Below the pieces are notes generated by a model. The model was not told the origin of the DNA. It saw nothing but the letters and a program-made list of their open reading frames with translations, and did not search any database. A program made the position numbers and the translations under genes. A stretch of DNA of 64,000 nucleotides from Polytrichum commune (taxonomy: Eukaryota; Streptophyta; Polytrichopsida; Polytrichales; Polytrichaceae), in assembly GCA_950295325.1 (NCBI GenBank), contig OX485804.1, positions 10,356,001 through 10,420,000 on the forward strand. Reading direction: 5' to 3'. Below are positions 1 through 12,510 of the stretch, one piece after another; the stretch's first letter is position 1, and the number at the start of each line of letters is the position of its first letter.

Positions 1-861
1 ATTCAAATTTAAAATACCTACAATATATTTATGTTCCACGATAATGTTCAATCTGCTATAATTCTTTTCTTAGAATATCCATATGAACTTATACAAATGG
101 ATCCTATCCTTTGAGGGTACTATTTCAATTTTGTTCTCACTTGGTATTATCGTTCATTACCATCTGTCTCCACATCTTTCACTCAAATACCTCCCAATTA
201 CAAAAACTAATTATGGGGGACTGTTTGTGTGTATTGGTTTCATTGCAACTAGGAGACACGTTTTAAACGACCAAAGACGATATTGGAATAGTTTTTCTAA
301 TGATGTATGACATGTCTCGTTTGATGGAGAAATGAGCCCACTATGATTGATCAAAGTTCCAAGGGCTTGGGAACCAACATACCAAACAATCTTTCCATCA
401 ACTTTAAGGAGGTCCTTGTGAGGGACCTCGAGGCCCTTCCAAGAGCTCAAACATGGCTCCAAATCTTGGAAACACACTTTACCCCCCCCCCCCCCCCATG
501 TACACATACAAAGATGTTTTTTTAACCCCTATATGTGTATATATACTCAATACATAATTTCCAAAAATGACCTCCTCGGTTGAACACACATGCTATGGTC
601 TATAAGGTATTTGCATCCTCTTGGGTTTGTGTCTCACTACGATTCTCATTGTGGTGTTGCTCATTTTCGAGTTTGGTGTACTTCAACATGACCTTGAAAC
701 ATGCTTCAAGAGGAATTAGAAGGACCTTGAAGAATGTTTTATCATTTCAAAGGCAAACTTCTAAAACAAACAAACAAGCCAATTCTCACATGTCCCTCTC
801 AAGGCCAACCGCTCGGTCCCCACACAACTGCATGTTTTGTCTAATTTTTTTTTTTACAAAC
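1..861. other. intergenic, no gene seen
   Basis: AT-rich sequence with only short uninformative open frames on both strands. It contains a run of 16 C at 482-497. I recognise no protein domain or repeat terminus here. Confidence 0.6.
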
Positions 862-998
862 TATGTTATATCATACTCTTCAGTGTTGATACTAACTACT
901 TATGTTGTTTGGATTAAAGAAATGACAGTGTCAGTAAAAAGTTATAGCAACATATAACTCCGACTAGTAATTACACTATTTAGGCAAAACAACGTAGT
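862..998 (-). mobile_element. truncated MITE, family A-prime
   Basis: Bases 862-904 match the reverse complement of the interior of the element at 37785-38004, and 940-998 match one of its terminal regions (core AGCAACATATAACTCCGA). The copy therefore lies in reverse orientation and covers little more than half of the element. Confidence 0.5.
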
Positions 999-3270
999 TG
1001 AAACTATTATGTTCACCTTAATAGGTTACCCCACTATGATTGGGTCCTAGTAGGGTGCGACCATAAATCAAATGCTACGAGTGTAACTTTCCATAGCTTT
1101 ATTCCAACCTTATGTAGCTTCACCTTAAAGTTCACGTGGGATTCAGGTTAAGGTCTTAGGTTGAAGCGGCTCCTAGTTTTGGTAATGTAAAATAAGACAT
1201 CTAGTGATTATTATATTTTGGATGAAGAATTCAAAAGACATGAAACATGTTGATGGACTTTATCATCAACATACTCCTTTTGGGTATGGACTCTAACCAT
1301 ATGCACTATAAAAGGTTACCATACAATGAGCCATGCATATATGATTAAATCATCATTGTTTTATTGGAAACTTGTATATAAATGGTGCATGGTTAGGTGT
1401 GGATTCATGAATGGACTCCAAAATACATGTTCTTAAAAAGAAATTGGACTACGTGCTCAACTTTTTTCAACCTTTCCAAGCTCAACGATCTACAAAAATG
1501 TGGGAGAAAGAGGAGGGCGGGGGCGCCTATGTGATTATTTGAAATAATATGTTTTTTTGATCTCCAAACCTTTAGAGTGAAGTAGTTATAGCCACAAGTT
1601 GTTGATCATCATATGCTAGCAATACTTTTAATCACGATTGGATTACACAACTGAATTTGTTTCAAACCCACGTGTCTTATGAGTATGGGCAAGTGCCGTT
1701 CCGACCATTTGCATCCGTGCATAAGAATACATTGCTATGTTATGGTTCCCCGCCCTTGTGGTCCCCCTACCTTTTTTGAACAGTAGGGAACGGCAAACAC
1801 AACCACCACCACCACCATTACCACCGTCACCTTGTCTGTGATATTTAGAATGTGGAGCTGACTCCAAGGAGGGGGGGGGAGTGGACTTTAGATGTTAATA
1901 TAGCACAACACCCCATGACAAGGGTGGATAACTTAGACGTAAGTTGAATTCTTTTTGCGTAAAAAGTGCCACGTGTCATCATTTGGTTGGCTAAAACTTC
2001 TTAAAAGTACATGTTGTGGAAATTGAATTAAATAGAGACGTGCCCCATGAATTGTACCATAACTTCTAGTACGGTAGAGGACCCCCACAAAAAGGTGGGG
2101 GGGGGGGGACTTTAGATGTGGGCCGACACATGACCAAAAGGTTAGTAGTGTCTAGGCAAACTTGTCCATTGGGAAGGTGAAGCACAAGCTATTACGTGCT
2201 ATGTTTTGATTATAACATACTCAACACCAAAAAAATTAAAACTTCAAATTAGTCAAAATTACCACATGTCATCATACAATTGGTTGGGACAATTTAAAAA
2301 GATGATATATAAATTGAATTTAGGTAGATCCGTGCCCATTGGACCTATTATCAACGCACGGTTTTGTGACATAGTTGTTCATTAGGTGAAGTGTGTCCTC
2401 TGCATGTGCCAAAAGCGAGTGAGGTATCAGAGTTATTTGTAAATGTCCTTAAAGAGGGATGATCCTTCTTTGAGAAAACATTCTATTAAAAGCTCATTAG
2501 CTCGTCATATTTTGGAGCTTATTTTGAAAGTTGGGTAAAAATTTTGGGACCTCCTCTTTCCATCTTTCAAACTTTGAAAAAAAATTAAGATCTAAAATAG
2601 GCTATGCACATGGGACACGTCATCCTAAAGCTTGGGTCGACCTATGCAAGGTTAGCTTTGTGCACCCATCCTAGTAGGACATCCTAGAAAGTTGGTTTTT
2701 AATAACCCTCTTTGATGGCACTCTTCGTGCATGGTAATCCAACACATTAAAAATAGGTGGGTGACTTTGTGTTAATTCTTACAGACTCAAGGTTTGGGAC
2801 TAAACCCATCGCTTCAACTCCTTTACTTTATAGCTAAGTCTATTCTATCTTAACTTTCAAGTTCTTAGTTACTTAGGCATAATGGAACACATGATTAGAT
2901 TAAGATAGACACGTCTAATTCCAACATAGCCATGATTTGGACACCTATATGACCCACTTAATGAGCACGAGAATCTTCATCACGACATAACACTATTAGA
3001 TTGCTATCAACCGTTCCATTCTAACGATATTTAATGACAATGCTTCACTCAAAACTCACTCATTTCCTAGGTCAAATCTACTTAATGACAAACATTGATA
3101 AGGTATGATTCTAGCAGCTTACATGACATGTTTGCGGCCCCACCCAACTCGATCACTTCGTTGAACAATGTAAGAAATTTAAATTTGCTTAACTATCTCA
3201 CACTAATTGCATGTTCCATATCCTACGAGAAGCGGGTGTATCGAGAAAAGCGTCCAAATAACACGTGTCT
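999..3270. other. intergenic with a short dispersed motif
   Basis: No gene is recognised. Two imperfect copies of a unit of about 75 bp starting CCACGTGTCATCAT (or CCACATGTCATCAT), followed by TTGGTTGG, lie at about 1968-2040 and 2261-2330. Two more lie at about 4079-4150 and 4323-4395. Homopurine or G-rich tracts occur at about 1868-1880 and 2095-2109. The rest is low-complexity AT-rich sequence. Confidence 0.45.
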
Positions 3271-3277
3271 ACCCTAC

Positions 3278-4025
3278 TACACTAGATACGATATTTAGTG
3301 TGACTTACTATTTGGAGTTACACGGTGCTATGTATTTTTATTATTGAAAAAGAATTTTACCAAGTAAAGTTGCCAATGTTCTATAATGTCCAAACTACCA
3401 ATGTAACATTTGTTAGTAAAATATGAGATGTACAGTAAATAGATATAGCATTGCGTAATTCCAAATAGTAAGTCACACTAAATATCATATTTATGCCCCC
3501 TTCCCACCTGGCTTTAGCTAAAACTAAAAGTTGGTTCTAACAACCTGGCCTTCACACTATTGATGTTATATGGTGCCGAGCCTAGTTGGCAAATGATGTG
3601 GCATGGCTTAAAAGTGGAGGTTTTAAGCCTCAGCACCGAACCTCCCATCAATACCTAAACATGAGGCAAGAATATAAGACCTTTAAAAGTGTCGCCTCCC
3701 ACCCTTGTGATTGGTTACTTTTTAGTCTTAGCTATGAGGGCACGAGGAGCTCCATTAACAAAAACCGATGGTAAGACATGTGAGCAGTAAGGCATTTGGG
3801 GATGGGACAAAAACTACCCAACATGTCATTGCTTGGTAGATAAAACAAAGAACATGTGTGAAAGCTACTTAACTATAACCCACTTGAAAATCTCCAGAGC
3901 AAGTTCTTGTAGGTCCGCTGGGATAGCCGGATGCCTCAACTATAACCGAGGGAGCTTTACCTGGTTTTTAGGAAATACTTTGGGTCTTATTAGCTAAAGT
4001 CAGGTGGGAAGGGGGCATTAGTGTA
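3278..4025. mobile_element. MITE family A copy 1, interrupted by another MITE
   Basis: The terminal inverted repeat reads TACACTAGATACGATATTT on the left, and its right partner is split. The right end reads ...CACTAAATATCATATTTA, then a 524-bp insert (3494-4017), then TTAGTGTA. Removing the insert restores a family A end. The subterminal GTGACTTACTATTTGGAGTTAC and its complement are shared with copies at 8.26, 13.24, 16.37 and 47.1 kb. It is non-coding. Confidence 0.8.
3494..4017. mobile_element. PIF/Harbinger-like (Tourist-type) MITE, family D
   Basis: A 524-bp non-coding element with inverted termini of about 27 bp: TGCCCCCTTCCCACCTG at the left, its complement at the right, both continuing into CTTTAGCTAA. 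It is flanked by TTA at 3491-3493 and 4018-4020. A 3-bp TTA duplication is the hallmark of the PIF/Harbinger superfamily. The insertion splits a terminal repeat of an older family A MITE, so D is the younger element. Confidence 0.82.
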
Positions 4026-4535
4026 CTTCATTTGATCACATGTACTAAATCAACAACAATTACATCACACTTGAACATACCACGACGTGTCATCATACGA
4101 TTAGTTAGAAAACTTTAATAGAAAATGACATGGATTCATAACGTGAGTCCTGGGTGGCCTGTTTCATCAAGTACTCATGCAGACGTTCCCTTGCCCGTAG
4201 CCTGATGTAAGCAAGCATAGCAATCAATGAAGAGTTCTAAACCCACGTTGAAGCCCATAATAAGCTCTATTTTTTTTGGGGGGGTCGTACTTGAATACAG
4301 TGATATTATTCCACATCTTAATATGCCACGTGTCGTGATGTGATTGGTGGGGTACTTAAAAAGGATGACATGGAATTGTAATGTGTGTTTGAAAAGGCCG
4401 TTTTTTCAATACCAATAGATGCGGAGGCCATTCTTGTCAAAATCTAACCAATCTTGGACCGGTGTATACAATAGGTGAATGCACGGTATCAATACAATAT
4501 TGACAATGGCATAGAACAACCTCTTTGACTACTCC

Positions 4536-4787
4536 GATTATCCCAATTAGTGTGTGTTACTATTCCGGAGTTATGCAATGCAATAATGGCATTCTCATCG
4601 TTACTAGAGCGTTGCATGTTGGACCCACTAGGATGGAGTTTAAATTTTTTTGCTTTAATGAATGTTCAATAGATTATTCGGACATTCTAGAACATAGACG
4701 ACTTTGCTTGGTAAGATATTGCATTCTTGTTGAATAGTTACATCGATGCGTAACCCTAAATAGTAACACACACTGATCGGGGTGATC
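4536..4787. mobile_element. 252-bp TIR element
   Basis: The left end (4536 onward) and the complement of the right end (to 4787) share AGTGTGTGTTACTATT followed by a similar GG-GTTA-GCA block. The inverted repeat is about 45 bp and imperfect. The design resembles family A (terminal repeat, then TTACTATT, then GGAGTTA). There is no coding capacity. Confidence 0.65.
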
Positions 4788-5476
4788 GTCGTAGTACCAA
4801 AATGATAATACAAGCTAAATGTTGGTATCTGGTACTGAATACCTCAAGATAAAAGAATATTTGTATATCCAAAAACCGTAAATTGAGTCAATACCAGTCT
4901 AAATCATATTCATATCATGACAATTTAATTTTGGTATGAAAATCTTGTATGGTATGTAAACCCGAATAGTATTGGAAACAAATACATCCTTAGATTCACA
5001 TACCTCATTGGTGTATAAGAATATAAAAAAGTGAAAATCCCCATTATAGATACCCAAATGGTTTAAAAAATAGACAATACTACATTGATTCTAACTTAGC
5101 ATGTCAAAATGTACGGAATGTAACTCTACACCTTCCCTTTGTAAGCCAAAATCAAATTGAACCCTCAACCCCTAAAGGCCAAGGCAAACATTTTTGTCTA
5201 GGCAATCATCAATTCCCAACACCAACCAACATACAAATATGATTATGCTACAATCTTTTGAATTTGGACCCATGGACGTTTGATTTTTCTCTCACCACAA
5301 CCCTAACTCTACAAAGTTTCCATCCGTATGGGCAAATCTACCTACCATAAGAAGGACCGAGCTTCTTCAATGAGCTTCCAAATTGGATTGGACCATTTCA
5401 CACGATTTTGGAAAGGTTTTGCTTCGGCTTCCAAGGGTCAACATACAACTCATGATACAACTTTGGTTTTGGTCTA
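4788..5476. other. intergenic, no gene seen
   Basis: AT-rich sequence without long open frames. No repeat termini or domain signals are recognised. Confidence 0.5.
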
Positions 5477-6085
5477 CTAAGGTAGAAATACCATAAACCA
5501 TGAAGCAGTGGATGAGTGGTGGCAGGTTCGGAGGAGATCAGGGGAGGAGGGTTACACCGGTCAAATCCGACGGTCGAGAAAGCACACGCAACGTGGCCTC
5601 ACCATAAGCCAGAAGCTACTTTCATCGCCCATAGACTTCTTCTCGACTACCCTCTACTCATGCAGTAGACTTCCGTGAGAATAGTGAAGCGCCATTTTTG
5701 AAACCGATAATCACGAAGCTAGCAGCTTGAAATGCGTGTACAGTCAGTTTAGCCAAATTTAGTCATGTTTGACTACCATCAATCATAGTTTCATGTACTC
5801 ATGAGTTAACTAGTTCAGGTGATGTTATGTGTGGAAATGAGCATTACCGTGTTCGGTTTATGAAGGAGAATCTAGTGAACGAGTAGGGGTTTAACAAACT
5901 TTCCACTTTAAAAAATTGTAGGATTTTTTCAAAAAAACCAAATTTTACAGGGAACAAAAACATGAAACAACTTGCATTCTTCATGAATCCTTCTTTTCTA
6001 CCTTGGGAAATTATGTCATGATTTGAAGACCATGTCTTCAACACAAATCACGTTATTTTCATGGTTTATGGTATTTCTACCTTAG
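5477..6085. mobile_element. MITE family E, copy 1
   Basis: A 609-bp element with near-perfect termini: CTAAGGTAGAAATACCATAA at the left, and at the right TTATGGTATTTCTACCTTAG. A second copy lies inverted at about 24954-25376 inside a gene intron and shares interior segments (the block around 5930-6050). No transposase is present. Confidence 0.8.
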
Positions 6086-6143
6086 TTACACTCGTCATTT
6101 AGGGTTGACATCACATGCGATCATACTTACACATCTTTATTTA

Positions 6144-6272
6144 TTGGCTCTGTCTGTAGGATAGAGACTATGCATCAACTTCTTCGTTTCAAGAGCAAAT
6201 TTCCTAACCACTTTGCGTTCACACTTGGACGTTACTTGTTCTTGTTATTTTTGGTCCACCTTATTTAATGTG

Positions 6273-6305
<33 letters not shown>

Positions 6306-7515
6306 ATTGCTCCCTAAAATGTATTGAAAGAAATCTAGTTAACTATAGTTATTTCGGCAGTTCTTGATTATTCATTTTAAAAATTTCGAGTGATAAATGA
6401 GTAGCTTCAATCCTTGACCCGCATTTGAGAAGAAGGTGCCCAAAATCCAAGAAAGGGTTGGTATAGTGAATAACCATGGATTGGCATGAGCAAAGTGGAC
6501 AACTACAATTATAGTCTTTCATAGTAAAGGACAGAGGCTCACGGTTTTACCGTTTTCTTGTTTACTCTTCTTCCCAAAGCTGAATGTGCAATGATGTTGT
6601 CGGCTTTATTCGTTTCATGAACTTGGTGACACAGCAGTGGGGCAGGAGTTGCTTGTGGGGACGCTAGTTCCAAGACTCGGATAAGCCATAAGGCTTGGGT
6701 ATAAAGCACCTTCCATCATTTAATTTTTTTAATTTAAATTAATTATTTTCTTTCTTTTTGCGTCTTTTGTTCTTTGTGAGAGCAGTTGACATTCTTTCAC
6801 GGTGTCTGTCAAAGACGAATGGATGATGTCATGGTCCTCCCTTTCAAACTCCGTGCACAATTTCATAACACTTTCCCAAGCCTTGTTTACCACCACCAAT
6901 GATCATGCAATACGAGCATATACTATAAACTTTGTCGGACCTTGGTCTCGGCCAACTAATGACATGGGCTATAAAGTCACGGGACTATGACAATGTGTAG
7001 GTTGAAATGGTGGCCCTATAAGTTGGTCACCGATGTTGGGTTGGTGAGAGGGAATTATTGCATACAAGTGTGTGTATCTCATTCATCCGCGTGATAACAA
7101 AAAGAAAACGGTAGAACCGTGAGGCTCTGACCTTTACTATGAAAGACTAATTGTAGTTGTTCATTTTGCTCATGCCAATCCATGGTTATTTACTATACCA
7201 AACCTTTCTTGGATTTTGTGCACCTTCTCAAATGTGGGTCAAGGATTGAAGCTACTCATTTATCACCCAAAAATTTTAAAATAAATAATCAAGAACTGCC
7301 AAAATAACTATAGTTAACTAGATTTCTTTCAATGCATTTTAGGGAGCAATTATAACTCTCTCTCACTCTAAACTATAGTTAACATCCACATTAAATAAAG
7401 TGGACCAAAAATAACAAGAACAAGTAACGTCCAAGTGTGAACGCAAAGTGGTTAGGAAATTTGCTCTTGAAACGAAGAAGTTGATGCATAGTCTCTATCC
7501 TACAAACAGAGCCAA
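6144..7515. mobile_element. foldback-like element with arms of about 420 bp
   Basis: The left arm 6144-6563 and right arm 7096-7515 are inverted copies with scattered mismatches. They enclose a 532-bp spacer (6564-7095). The outer ends read TTGGCTCTGT and ACAGAGCCAA. The left arm is interrupted by a CT microsatellite at 6275-6304, which has only a short counterpart in the right arm near 7356. I see no protein domain in the spacer and no clear target-site duplication. Very long terminal repeats of this sort occur in foldback and some Mutator-like elements; the class is not assigned. Confidence 0.8.
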
Positions 7516-7528
7516 CAATACTCGGGGA

Positions 7529-7599
<71 letters not shown>
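7529..7599. repeat. compound microsatellite (AC)n(AT)n(GT)n
   Basis: About 6 AC, 10 AT and 19 GT units in succession, directly outside the right arm of the foldback-like element. The AC and GT blocks are complementary, so the tract can form a hairpin. Confidence 0.95.
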
Positions 7600-7600
<1 letters not shown>

Positions 7601-8258
7601 TCTATGTAAACCTTATATGTGAAAAACCTAAAAAGTGAACTTTGAACTTTTTAGTTTTAATTTTTGAAATGAATGTTTCTAGATAATCTGACTCCAAAAA
7701 TGACACAAGAGTTTCCAAAATAATGTAGTGGGGTCAATGAAGAGTCGGTGCTCAACGTGTAGGTAACTTGGTTTCTTCATCCACGATAAAATGGGTTTAC
7801 ATGGATGTCAAGAACCCCAAATCTGAAAATCGCATTCCCATTTTACTAGTAGATTTTGAAACCATGATTTACTTTCATTTTTGACACATTGGAAATTAAT
7901 TACCGTAACTTGATCCCTGAAGGGATTTTAAAAACATTTAATTCATTTTAAAAAGAAAGCACGGATGGATGGATGAAAGAAAACGTCTGGCTAAGTTAGT
8001 GCACCTTCTCATTCATGGGCTCATGCGATTATCAAGCCTATGATGAAGTAAATGGCTCGGAAATCAATCAAAGTTTTATGTGCGGATTTCAACCTTCAAT
8101 GCATGTTTTTTTTTCAAAGTTCGGATACTTTATGACATCAACGTGACATGTAAGAGGCTCCTGTGGTTTATTAGTCACATACAAGTTTGAGGAGGTTGAC
8201 TATGGTCCATTAAGGCTCCATTAAGGCTCCACGATTTTGGGCCTTAGCCCCCTTCACA
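7600..8258. other. intergenic, no gene seen
   Basis: No recognisable coding sequence or repeat termini; AT-rich with a few homopolymer runs. Confidence 0.5.
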
Positions 8259-8259
8259 C

Positions 8260-8481
8260 TACACAAAATATGATGTTTAGTATGACCTATTGTTCGGAGT
8301 TACATGCTTCTATATCTTTTTACTATTAATGTGTTTTTTTTACCAAGTAAATGTGTTAATGTCTTATAGTGTTCAAACAACCTATTCGACCATGGTTGGT
8401 AAGAAATGAGATGCACAACAAACGTTTATAGCATTGCGTAATTCCAATTGATAAGTCACACTAAATACCATATTTTGTGTA
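8260..8481. mobile_element. MITE family A copy 2
   Basis: The left end is CACAAAATATGATGTTTAGT and the right end is ACCATATTTTGTG, each flanked by TA (8260-8261 and 8480-8481). The interior carries the family block GTTCGGAGTTACATG and its partner GTAATTCCAA. It is non-coding and about 220 bp. Confidence 0.8.
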
Positions 8482-10029
8482 CTTACGGCACGAGTTGAGG
8501 GATCAATCTTCTAATCTTTGTTGATGAAGATTACAATATTTGTAACAAAAGATCGCATTTGGAACTAAGCTATGAATTCGGGTTACTTTCTTTGAGGATC
8601 TTCATTGTGTCTTGTGGGTATGTTGGTGGCTCATTGTTGTGGGTATGTTGATAGCTCGAAACTCATTATTGATGGTGTTGAGGTCCTTGAGAACACTCCA
8701 TTGCACTCAACATCTTGGATTTTTGTTGCAAGATGTTGCTTTGCCTTTGGAGGGCTTGGTGCACCAAGGCTGAGGTGCATTTATATGTTGATTTGCAATC
8801 CCACCCAAATCGGGTTCTTCTCCATGCCATAAACCACCCAAATGAGAGTAATTATTACACATGAGACCCTTGTGGATGTTTTAATGTTGCCTTAGATTAA
8901 GATTTGAGGTTTTGATGCCCACTTTTGCACTTCAAGCACTTGGAAATGCATGTGAGGCCCTTACATATGGATGTTTTGATGTTGCATTAAGCTTAGATTT
9001 GGTGCCACATTAGGCTGATTTGGGGTCTTGATGGCCATTTTTGCACTTGAGGCACTTTATGTCTTGCATTAATTTTTTTTAATTTATTATTATTATTTTT
9101 CATGTTTATGGTGACTACATGTGCTATGATGAAATATGTAATGCTTTGTGACCCTCCTGTGGTATGATGTGCCCATTTGTGAACCTTGTGGTCCATCTAG
9201 GGACCACTAGATTCATTCACATGTGAACAAGGTGGTGTCAAGTTGTTTGGGTGCTAGTTGTGGGGCATTTATGGGGCACTTGGGGGGTTGTTGCCTTGCA
9301 TCTTGAGCCACTTTTGCCTTGAATTGTACACTATTGCATAGTTGGTTGTATGTGCGGTATGGTCTAAATAAATGTGAGTTTGATTGGGGATTTGTTATCC
9401 ATTTGTGGGACTTCAAAACCCCTAAATACCCAATAGACCATACCAGATGCTCTTGTGGGTGATTTCATGTGCTATGACGATGGATGTACAACTTTGTGAC
9501 CCTCTTTTTAGGTGGATGGTATCATTTATGGACCTTTAGGTTCATCATGGACCACCAATAGGATGTAACATGGTTCATGTAGGTTCACCAATAGTCCAAC
9601 CCATATAGTGTTTGAATGCAATCAGGTGCTTTGATGCTAGCCCTTGTGCTATATGGCATTGTTTGGAGTTGGTGTGTCCATTTATGAGCCATGAAAAACC
9701 AAATCAAATGCTCTTGTGGGTGCATTTGGGTGTTCTGATGCTAGAAATATGGTTCTTTTTTTGGATGTGATGTTTTAATTTGTGAGCACAAGTACATTTT
9801 AAGGTGCAAAAACATGGTTATATGGGTGCTTTGATGTTCCATCTCGTGCTAGTTTGTCTTGAAATGCTTGTGTTGTCTCCATGTTGGGTGCCACTAGGTA
9901 CATGTTTGAGTGTGAATTGCCAAATTGGATGTTCCAACATGCACGGATGGGTGCTTTGATGTTCCATCTTGTGCGAAGTTAACCATAATGTTATTATCTA
10001 AGTGTTGTTGTATAGGACTTTGCAAGAAC
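8482..10029. other. intergenic, repeat-like but unassigned
   Basis: Phrases such as 'gtgctttgatgttccatct' recur within 9.7-10.0 kb, which suggests decayed repeats upstream of the hAT remnant. Only short open frames are present, and none is recognised. Confidence 0.4.
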
Positions 10030-12510
10030 ATGGATCAAGAAGAACAACAATTAGTGGAGGTCTCTTAGCTGCCCACGGCGGAGTGTGTGGTCTACTATGT
10101 GGACAAAGGGAAGAGGCATGAGAAATTGAAGAAGACGGCAAGAGGAAGTTGTGGCCAAAGGGACATGTGATGAAATGTGTTGGCCCAAAACAATGGGCAT
10201 TTGGGATGCAACGTTATTTCAAAACCTATCGGAATGCCTCCAGTGCACCACCATTGTTCTTGATGTTTGACTCCATACCACTACCATCAGATGGAGATTG
10301 TAGTAACTCACAATCGTGGGTGGAGGCATTGACAAAACAAAGGTGTTTCATCCGGGGACACCATTGTGTTGTCCACCTCCATTGGGGCAACCTCCAACAA
10401 CATGGATGTCAACACACCATGAAGGGGAGGGTGACGCTTCGGAGGATATAATATTGCTCACCGATGCCTCTAAACATGAGGATTTAGTGGACAATGAAGA
10501 TGCCATGGACTGGAAACTTGCAAAGAAATAAAATAAAATATTGACGCCACGGGGAAATTTCAAGTGAAGTGGACATTGAAGCTTCCATGGGTGGAAGGTG
10601 TTTATGATGCATCGGGGTTGCTTGCAACTGTGCAATGCAAAGAATGTTCCACCATCGAGAGGAGGCCGAAGATGATGAGGCCAAAGTGGGATACATTGAG
10701 CAAGCATGAAGGGAGGAGGATGGTTGATATAAACATCCCCAAGCACAACATTAAGAATGGGCAGTGGTATGAATCATTGATGACACTTTGTTTGTGGGAG
10801 AGCTCCTCAAAGTGTGTTGGAGCAAGTGAATTATACAAATAGGGGTGAGAGGGATTAAAAAAAGGTATAAATTGTTGCAATTTTACATTTCTTGATGGGT
10901 GGACAACTTCTGCTTGAATATGAACGATTGGCTCCCTTGTGCAATGTCCTTGGTGTTCCACATTACCCTCGAATGCATTGGAGCATCTCTTATGATTGGG
11001 TGATGGTGGAGTATGTGTACTCACAAGAGCATGTGGCCATGGTCAATGTGATGAAAAATGCTAATCACATTGCCTTGACTTGTGATGAGGTTACTTCAAT
11101 TGACAATGGGAGCCATTTGTCGATTCATATGTATGTGGTGAGCACTTGGGCGAGGCAACCCATGATGATATTTCTCCAATGGATTGTGGATGGGGCTGGT
11201 GTGGACAACTTGGCCATCATGATCATGGATGCTTGGCGGAAGGAGGACTTGAAAATGAGGACTTTGCAAAGGAACTACTTTGCTTTGGTGTGGATGGGGT
11301 GGCCACATTCCAAGGTGCAAAAACATGTGTCACCAAAATAATAATAATGATGTTTGTATCGGAGTCCATTGCATGGTTCATAATGCAACCTTGCTTTCAA
11401 AGCCTCGACGGTTTGGAGATTGTGAAGAAGATCAAGGACTTGTTTCAAGCAACTCATTCATACTTTTCCCATTCACCTTAGCGACACTTGGAGTTCGTGA
11501 AGCTTGCAAATATGATGGAGACTTAGGAATTAGGAATTTCAAGAGTTTGTTGGACTCCTTTCATACAGACCATCCACACCAAATGGGTATCCGATCTCAA
11601 TGGTGATAGGTAGGACCTTGCATTCATTGTGAATGGACACAACTTGTGGGCAACACACATGGAGGATGGAGCGGGTGATCCCATTGTGATTGATCGAGAG
11701 ATGTGGTTGGGCTTGGTTGCACAAGTGAAATTAAAGTGCTCATGTACGTTCAATCACGTTGATCGCAGGGTCAGTGTTTCTTCTCTTCTCTCTACACACG
11801 TACATAGTTGTACAACTGCAATGCTTGATCTACCTAATTGTTTTCATACAAATTATGAATCTCTTATTTTATTTGTAAGCATCTTTGCTAAATATGTTGT
11901 AGTTTGTTATTGTAGGTGTAGCCACGCAATACATCGATGAGTTGGATGCTTGTTTCCTGCAACAATCGGTGCTTGATGCTTTGGGTGTTGTATACCCTCA
12001 ATATTGGATGCAAGAGGGGTGCGAGGAGTCGTTTGGAAAACACCTTGATATCTTGAAGGATTTCTAATGTGAGGTGAAGTTAATGAAGGTGGGGGATGAG
12101 ATGAAGCACTTCATGCCTTTGTTAGATCGTTGGGAGCTAGATTCATAGTAAGGCATGTTCAAGATGGCCATGAGGAGTAACATCAAGGGAACAATGTCGT
12201 CACCTCTTGATTTGAACCATTTGACTCGGTTGTGGAGGATAATGAATGCTAGTCGCCTATGAACCCATTCCATTGCAGAGTATGTGAAGCTTGCATTTGT
12301 CCATGTCCTAGGGAGTGCAGAAGATGAGAGATGTATTTTCTAGCTTGAGCTTCTTGACAAACAAACTCCCCACAAGCTCCGTAACTCCCTTGATGAGCAC
12401 CTCCCATTGGTAGTTGGCATGTACACTCAAAAGTCCATTACCTTGGAAGGATTTCCATATGATAGCACCTTTGACATGTGGATGGGTTATGCATAGCGTT
12501 TGAGGTATGG
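10030..12510 (+). pseudogene. degenerate hAT-family transposase
   Basis: Collinear pieces of a hAT transposase in different frames on the plus strand. About 10561-10720 encodes a zinc-finger-like N-terminal segment (LPWVEG, then VQCKEC and SKHEGRR). About 10892-11340 encodes the RNase H-like core (HIALTCDEVTSID, then SIHMYVVSTWARQP and VDGAGVDNLA). About 11226-11480 is frameshifted and gives LCFGVDGVATFQG and a GVHCMVHNATL stretch. About 11940-12060 gives ALGVVYPQYWMQ, and about 12270-12500 gives the C-terminal dimerisation region (AEYVKLAFVHVLGSAEDER, KLRNSLDEHLPLVVGM). Several stops and frameshifts make it non-functional. The terminal inverted repeats and 8-bp target duplication were not located. 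Confidence 0.85.

Noticed and set aside
482-497. Homopolymer C/G runs (also about 48720, 49888, 59089)
   Set aside because: Real or sequencing slippage cannot be told from sequence alone; no function is suggested.
580-957. 125-codon plus-strand frame near the window start
   Set aside because: No domain, low-complexity ends and overlap with a MITE remnant; treated as chance.
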